Source: Sandaracinobacteroides sp031425455 (lineage in GTDB: Bacteria; Pseudomonadota; Alphaproteobacteria; Sphingomonadales; Sphingomonadaceae). Taken from it: a stretch of 39,207 bases of DNA. The position numbers and the translations under genes are program-made. Location: positions 1-39,207 of the forward strand of contig JANPJJ010000183.1 of the NCBI GenBank assembly GCA_031425455.1. The letters are read 5' to 3'. The notes beneath the pieces are model-generated. The model ran no database searches and was not told where the DNA came from. It was given only the letters and a program-made list of their open reading frames with translations. Positions 35,405 through 39,207 of the stretch are shown piece after piece; positions within the stretch are counted from its first letter, which is position 1, and each line of letters opens with the position of its first letter.

Positions 35405-38400
35405 TGGTGCGCTCCTCCCGTCTTCATCGCCGCCCAGCTTTCCAGCAGTGCCTCGCGGCTGCGCAGGCCCATCGCCGGCAGCGCGTGGTTCACGACATAG
35501 GTCGCAGCCTTGTGCCGGTTGTCCCACATCGCCTGGTGCGCCTCCGGCAATCCGTCCCACGGCACGACCTCGGGCTCGGTCACGTCGAGAAGGCCGGCTG
35601 AAATCATGTCGTTCATGCGCGCCACTTCATAGCTGTTGCATAAATGCGTGCCGAGGATCGATGCGGTCGGCATCAGGATCCGGCGCTGCCGGGTCCAGAC
35701 CTGGGGCGCGTAGAAAGTGAATCGCTTGCCCGACATGTCTTCGACATAGACGACGCGACCCGAGAAGGGCTTCACCAGCGAGGTCGAGACACCGAGCCGG
35801 TCCTGCCCGGCGCGTTCCACGACAAGATCGGGGGCACCGCGTGGATTGTCGGGCGAGCGCAGTATCCGGCCGATCGCCGAGCCGAACGGTTTCAGGACGC
35901 GTTCCTGATAATCGCGCACGCCGGCCTTGAAGCCTTCGATGTCCTGCTTCGCGTCGGGCAGGCGAGGCATGGTGACCGGCCAGTCGAAGTTGGCCCCCGA
36001 GCGACGCTTCAGGTCCTCGATCGAGACAATGCCCTCCAGCGCATCTTCGAGCCCCAGCGATTGCAGGAACTCGCGCTGCCCGTCGGTGCCGGTCGCGACC
36101 ACGGAGCGGGCGCGGAAGCGGCGGGCGGCTTCGATCAGCTCCAGCCCGGTCGCATCGAGCAGGTCGTCGCTGTCGACGCCATAGTAGATCAGGACCGCCT
36201 CGCCGCCGCGGAGTTTCGCGCGGGCCAGCATCTTTTCCGGGGCGGCGGCGCCGGGCTTGCCCATGAAGCTGAAATGATAGCCGGAGGACGCACCATAAAA
36301 GGCGAGGCTGCCACCCTCTTCGAGCAGCTGAAAGCTGCGCGGGAAGGCGGTCTCGCCGGCATGGCTGACCACATGGTCGGCAAGGCGGCCGCCGTTGAGC
36401 CGACGATATTCTTCGAGGATCGGAAGACCGGCAGCCTCCCAGGCGCCGGCTTCTTTCGGATCCTCGGGGACGGCGGCGTAGGCGGCGGCCCAGCGCGGGT
36501 CGGTGCGATCGATGGCGCCCACCGCCCCCTGCCCTGCCACAAATGCAGCGCGGGCCGGGCTGGAGACGAGGCCGGTCGCCATCAGCCCGGTGCGGACCGA
36601 GCTTTTCAGCGCGTCGAGCCCTGTGCCCGTGGCCGAGCCTTCGACGAAGATGGTGCGCCCCGGCCCAATCTCCAGCGTGGTGAACAGGCAGCGGGAGACG
36701 GTTCCCAGGTTCAGGATGTAGCTGCCGGCCTGTTCCAGCGTCAGGTCGCCGGGCACCGGGTGCAGCTGCGGGCCTTGCACGATCAGGAACTGGGCGTGGC
36801 TTCCGGTCTCGGTTTCATAGCCCTGGATCGCGAATCCGGCGAACATCGGGTCGAGCCCAGCCTGGGGCGACAGCAGATCAGAGGTGCCGGAATAGACCGC
36901 GACCATGTCGCCGACCTTCAGCCGCCCTTCTCGCTTCACCTCGCTGCCGAGCGCTGCGACGAGCGCGATTCCCCCCGAGCCGGTGACCTGAACATCCTCC
37001 TCATGCGCATCGAACGGCGACACAGGAATACCCGTCAAGGCCCAGATATCGTTGAAGTTCACTTCCGACGTCAGCATATAGACAAGCGCCTCGGTAGGTG
37101 CCGGCGCGGGCACCGGCACGATCAGCTCGCGTTCGTGCGTGGCGGGCGGGCCGTAACGGGGGGCGCCCGTGTCGGGATCGCGGGCGATGCCGAAGGCGAT
37201 CTGGTTCGGCGGGATCGGGGTCACGCCGGGATAGAAGGGCGCACCGAGCGGCAGCAGCGCCCCTTCGGCAAGCAGCCGGGCCTTGCGCGGTTCATGGTCG
37301 GAGTCGATGAACAACCCCTCGCGGCGAACCGGCAGCGGCGGGCTCTTCTTGTCGAGAAATTCGCGAACGCCGGTCTTGCCGCCTTGCGGATCGACAATGG
37401 CCTGGGCGAACAGCTCGGCTTCGCGCGCGAGGCCTGCGCCGACACCCTGCGTCCAGCCGGTGCGTATGGCGTCCAGCGCACGCTCCCCGGCCTTTGCTCG
37501 CCCAGCCCAATCGAGCTGGCGGGTGACACGTTGCAGGAAATCGTCCTTCAGCACGGCGTCGAGATCTTCGGCGCCGGCACCGGTCCATCCGGCCACCTGC
37601 TGCATGCGTTCGGCATGGGCGCGACCGAGCGCACTGTCGGCGCCGTTTCGAGCGAACTCGCGGACCAGGGCATGGGCGTGGCTGAGCGCATCGTCGCTGT
37701 CGGCCACGATGGCGTCAATCACGCCCATGGCATGCGCGGCGCCGGCGTCGATGCTTCGCCCGCCCAGGATCAGGTCGAGCGCATCGCGCAGCCCTTCGGC
37801 GCCGCGCCGCGCCGCCAGCAAGCGCGGCAGGCGCTGGGTGCCGCCATATCCGGGCAGCAGCCGCAGGCGGATTTCGGGCTGGCCGAAGCGAGCGGTGGGT
37901 TCGGCGATCCGAAGGTGGCAGGCAAGCGCGAACTCCATCCCGCCGCCCAGCGCCACGCCCTGAATGGCCGCGATGCAGGGCTTCCCCATCTGCTCGATCC
38001 GGTTGAAGGCAAGCTGCGCGTTGTTTGGCAACACGCGCGCTTCCTCGACGCTGTGAATGTCCTCCAGCATCTCGCGGATATCCGCGCCGGCCACGAACGA
38101 GGCGCTACCCTGCCCGGTGAACACCACCGCGATCACATCGTCCTTGCGGGCCAGATGCTCGGTAACGATCACCAGCTCGTCGATCGCGCGCTCGTTCAGG
38201 GCGTTGACCGGGGCGTTGGTGACAGTGACGGTCGCCACGCGCTTGCCGGGTGCGACTGCATTATACTGGATCAGGAAATAGCGATATCGCTCGAATAGCT
38301 GCTGCTCGTCGGACAGGCGCTGCTTCCGCTGCCAGGCATCGATCACGGCCTTCAGCTCGGTGAGGCTCTCCGGATTGCGCAGCGTCGTGGCGTCGCCGAC

Positions 38401-39207
38401 ATCGGTGCCCTCGACCAGGGCGCGGACCATGCGGCGCATATATTTGCCCGACCGGGTTTCGGGAAACTGGCTGACTTCGAGGAAGTCGGCGGGGACGGCG
38501 ACGGCACCCTTTTCGGTCCGCACCAGATCCGCGAGGCGGCGCTTGTCCTCATGCGTGAGGCGCCGGCCCGAGGCGGCCGTCACAAAGGCGAGCGGGGTCA
38601 GGCCCTTCTCGCGGTGCGGAGCGCCCACGACCAGCACATTGCCGACCGGCGAGTCCGGATCGAGCGCCTTGTCGCGAAGGATCGCGCCCTCGATCTCCTC
38701 GGTCCCCATGCGGTGCCCCGAGACATTGATCACGTCGTCGGATCGGCCGTGCAGGGAGAAGGAGCCATCGGCGTGCTGGATCGCGAAGTCGCCCTGGGTA
38801 TAGGCCCAGACACCGTCCCAGCGAGTCCAATAGCCGTCCCGCCAGCGTGCCGCGTCCCCCTTCCAGTTGCCGGCAACTCGGCCGTTTTCGACGGGGAAGT
38901 TGGCGGCATCGCCCCACACGGTGCGGGCGAGATAGGGATAGGGTGCGGCGATGACGATGTCGCCTTTCTCGCCCGGTTCGGCGCGGCGCCAGCTTACGCC
39001 TTCGCCGGTGCGGGCGAACGGGGCGACGGCATCGGCGGCGCCGGCCTCGTCCTCGACCCAGACATCGCCGAGCACCCAAGGGAGCGCCCAGGTGTGGGCG
39101 TCGGCGCGCAGCGGAAAGTCGGCATTGCCGTAGAAATGGGTGAACGCGATGCCGCCATGCTCGGTCGCCCAGTAGCTGTTGATATATTGCGGCACGATGT
39201 TCGCCAT
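35401..39207 (-). CDS. pcs: Propionyl-CoA synthase, trifunctional fusion (5' part outside window)
   Basis: Pcs converts 3-hydroxypropionate to propionyl-CoA in one polypeptide: CoA ligase, then enoyl-CoA dehydratase, then acrylyl-CoA reductase. The last 1268 residues are present; about a third of the ligase domain lies beyond the right edge, and the Met at the edge is internal. Visible are the ligase A8 motif SDDVINVSGHRMGTEEIE and acyl-transfer Lys in ETRSGKYMRRM (about 38440), a crotonase domain (FVAGADIREM; GGGMEFALACHLRIA and FGQPEIRLRLLPGYGGTQR with both catalytic Glu), and a medium-chain reductase domain (TSEVNFNDIW, GSGGIALVAALG, VEGSATGTGLDALKSS). This matches Pcs of Chloroflexus and Erythrobacter NAP1. 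Its stop overlaps the mcr start. Confidence 0.95.
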   Translation of the reverse strand: MANIVPQYINSYWATEHGGIAFTHFYGNADFPLRADAHTWALPWVLGDVWVEDEAGAADAVAPFARTGEGVSWRRAEPGEKGDIVIAAPYPYLARTVWGDAANFPVENGRVAGNWKGDAARWRDGYWTRWDGVWAYTQGDFAIQHADGSFSLHGRSDDVINVSGHRMGTEEIEGAILRDKALDPDSPVGNVLVVGAPHREKGLTPLAFVTAASGRRLTHEDKRRLADLVRTEKGAVAVPADFLEVSQFPETRSGKYMRRMVRALVEGTDVGDATTLRNPESLTELKAVIDAWQRKQRLSDEQQLFERYRYFLIQYNAVAPGKRVATVTVTNAPVNALNERAIDELVIVTEHLARKDDVIAVVFTGQGSASFVAGADIREMLEDIHSVEEARVLPNNAQLAFNRIEQMGKPCIAAIQGVALGGGMEFALACHLRIAEPTARFGQPEIRLRLLPGYGGTQRLPRLLAARRGAEGLRDALDLILGGRSIDAGAAHAMGVIDAIVADSDDALSHAHALVREFARNGADSALGRAHAERMQQVAGWTGAGAEDLDAVLKDDFLQRVTRQLDWAGRAKAGERALDAIRTGWTQGVGAGLAREAELFAQAIVDPQGGKTGVREFLDKKSPPLPVRREGLFIDSDHEPRKARLLAEGALLPLGAPFYPGVTPIPPNQIAFGIARDPDTGAPRYGPPATHERELIVPVPAPAPTEALVYMLTSEVNFNDIWALTGIPVSPFDAHEEDVQVTGSGGIALVAALGSEVKREGRLKVGDMVAVYSGTSDLLSPQAGLDPMFAGFAIQGYETETGSHAQFLIVQGPQLHPVPGDLTLEQAGSYILNLGTVSRCLFTTLEIGPGRTIFVEGSATGTGLDALKSSVRTGLMATGLVSSPARAAFVAGQGAVGAIDRTDPRWAAAYAAVPEDPKEAGAWEAAGLPILEEYRRLNGGRLADHVVSHAGETAFPRSFQLLEEGGSLAFYGASSGYHFSFMGKPGAAAPEKMLARAKLRGGEAVLIYYGVDSDDLLDATGLELIEAARRFRARSVVATGTDGQREFLQSLGLEDALEGIVSIEDLKRRSGANFDWPVTMPRLPDAKQDIEGFKAGVRDYQERVLKPFGSAIGRILRSPDNPRGAPDLVVERAGQDRLGVSTSLVKPFSGRVVYVEDMSGKRFTFYAPQVWTRQRRILMPTASILGTHLCNSYEVARMNDMISAGLLDVTEPEVVPWDGLPEAHQAMWDNRHKAATYVVNHALPAMGLRSREALLESWAAMKTGGAHQ

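Noticed and set aside
35644..38298. An 884-codon plus-strand frame opposite pcs
   Set aside because: Antisense shadow; pcs carries three recognisable catalytic domains along the same stretch.

Overview
The window looks like chromosomal DNA from an alphaproteobacterium of the order Sphingomonadales (Sphingomonadaceae or Erythrobacteraceae). The base composition is GC-rich. The gene orders eno/ftsB/pdhA, zwf-pgl-edd-glk-eda and pcm-tolC-popZ-valS are familiar in this group, and there is a Xanthomonas/Caulobacter-type TonB-dependent receptor with flavin-dependent halogenases. Genus-level placement is inference. Coding density is very high: no stretch over 300 bases lacks a gene. The largest gaps are about 240 nt (755-992) and 216 nt (25142-25357).

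Layout. (1) 1-4518: housekeeping block with the 5' end of pdhA, ftsB, eno and a dipeptide epimerase (all minus), a small secreted PEP-CTERM-like protein, a YkvA/DUF1232 membrane protein, a frameshifted small gene and tRNA-Cys (plus). (2) 4537-10831: zwf-pgl-edd-glk-eda-ung on the minus strand, a complete glucose-to-pyruvate/G3P Entner-Doudoroff set plus uracil-DNA glycosylase, with overlapping start/stop codons. (3) 10883-25141: an alpha-glucan utilisation locus. On the minus strand are a TonB receptor, halogenase 1, periplasmic-type GH13 amylase, GH13 alpha-glucosidase and GH97. A divergent LacI regulator and an MFS sugar transporter lie on the plus strand, and a second halogenase converges on the transporter. 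(4) 25358-30436 (plus): a degenerate PCMT-like protein, TolC, short PopZ, ValRS, then REP-like hairpins and a tiny membrane ORF. (5) 30743-39207 (minus): pcs (5' part outside the window), mcr and accA in one tightly packed operon.

How it works together. External alpha-glucans would be imported by the TonB receptor, cut by the two GH13 enzymes and GH97, and the products carried inward by the MFS protein. Glucose is then phosphorylated (Glk) and passed through Zwf, Pgl, Edd and Eda; eno and pdhA further along carry carbon to acetyl-CoA. The LacI protein probably controls the locus through operators with a central CpG.

The most striking element is the operon at the right edge. It encodes a bifunctional malonyl-CoA reductase (Mcr, two tandem SDR halves), a multifunctional propionyl-CoA synthase (Pcs, three fused enzymes) and AccA. 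These are the signature enzymes of the first half of the 3-hydroxypropionate CO2-fixation bicycle. Here acetyl-CoA carboxylase alpha is placed 9 nt behind mcr, which suggests a malonyl-CoA to 3-hydroxypropionate to propionyl-CoA module in a heterotrophic (possibly photoheterotrophic) alphaproteobacterium. The second oddity is the pair of flavin-dependent tryptophan-halogenase-family genes embedded in a starch-utilisation locus.
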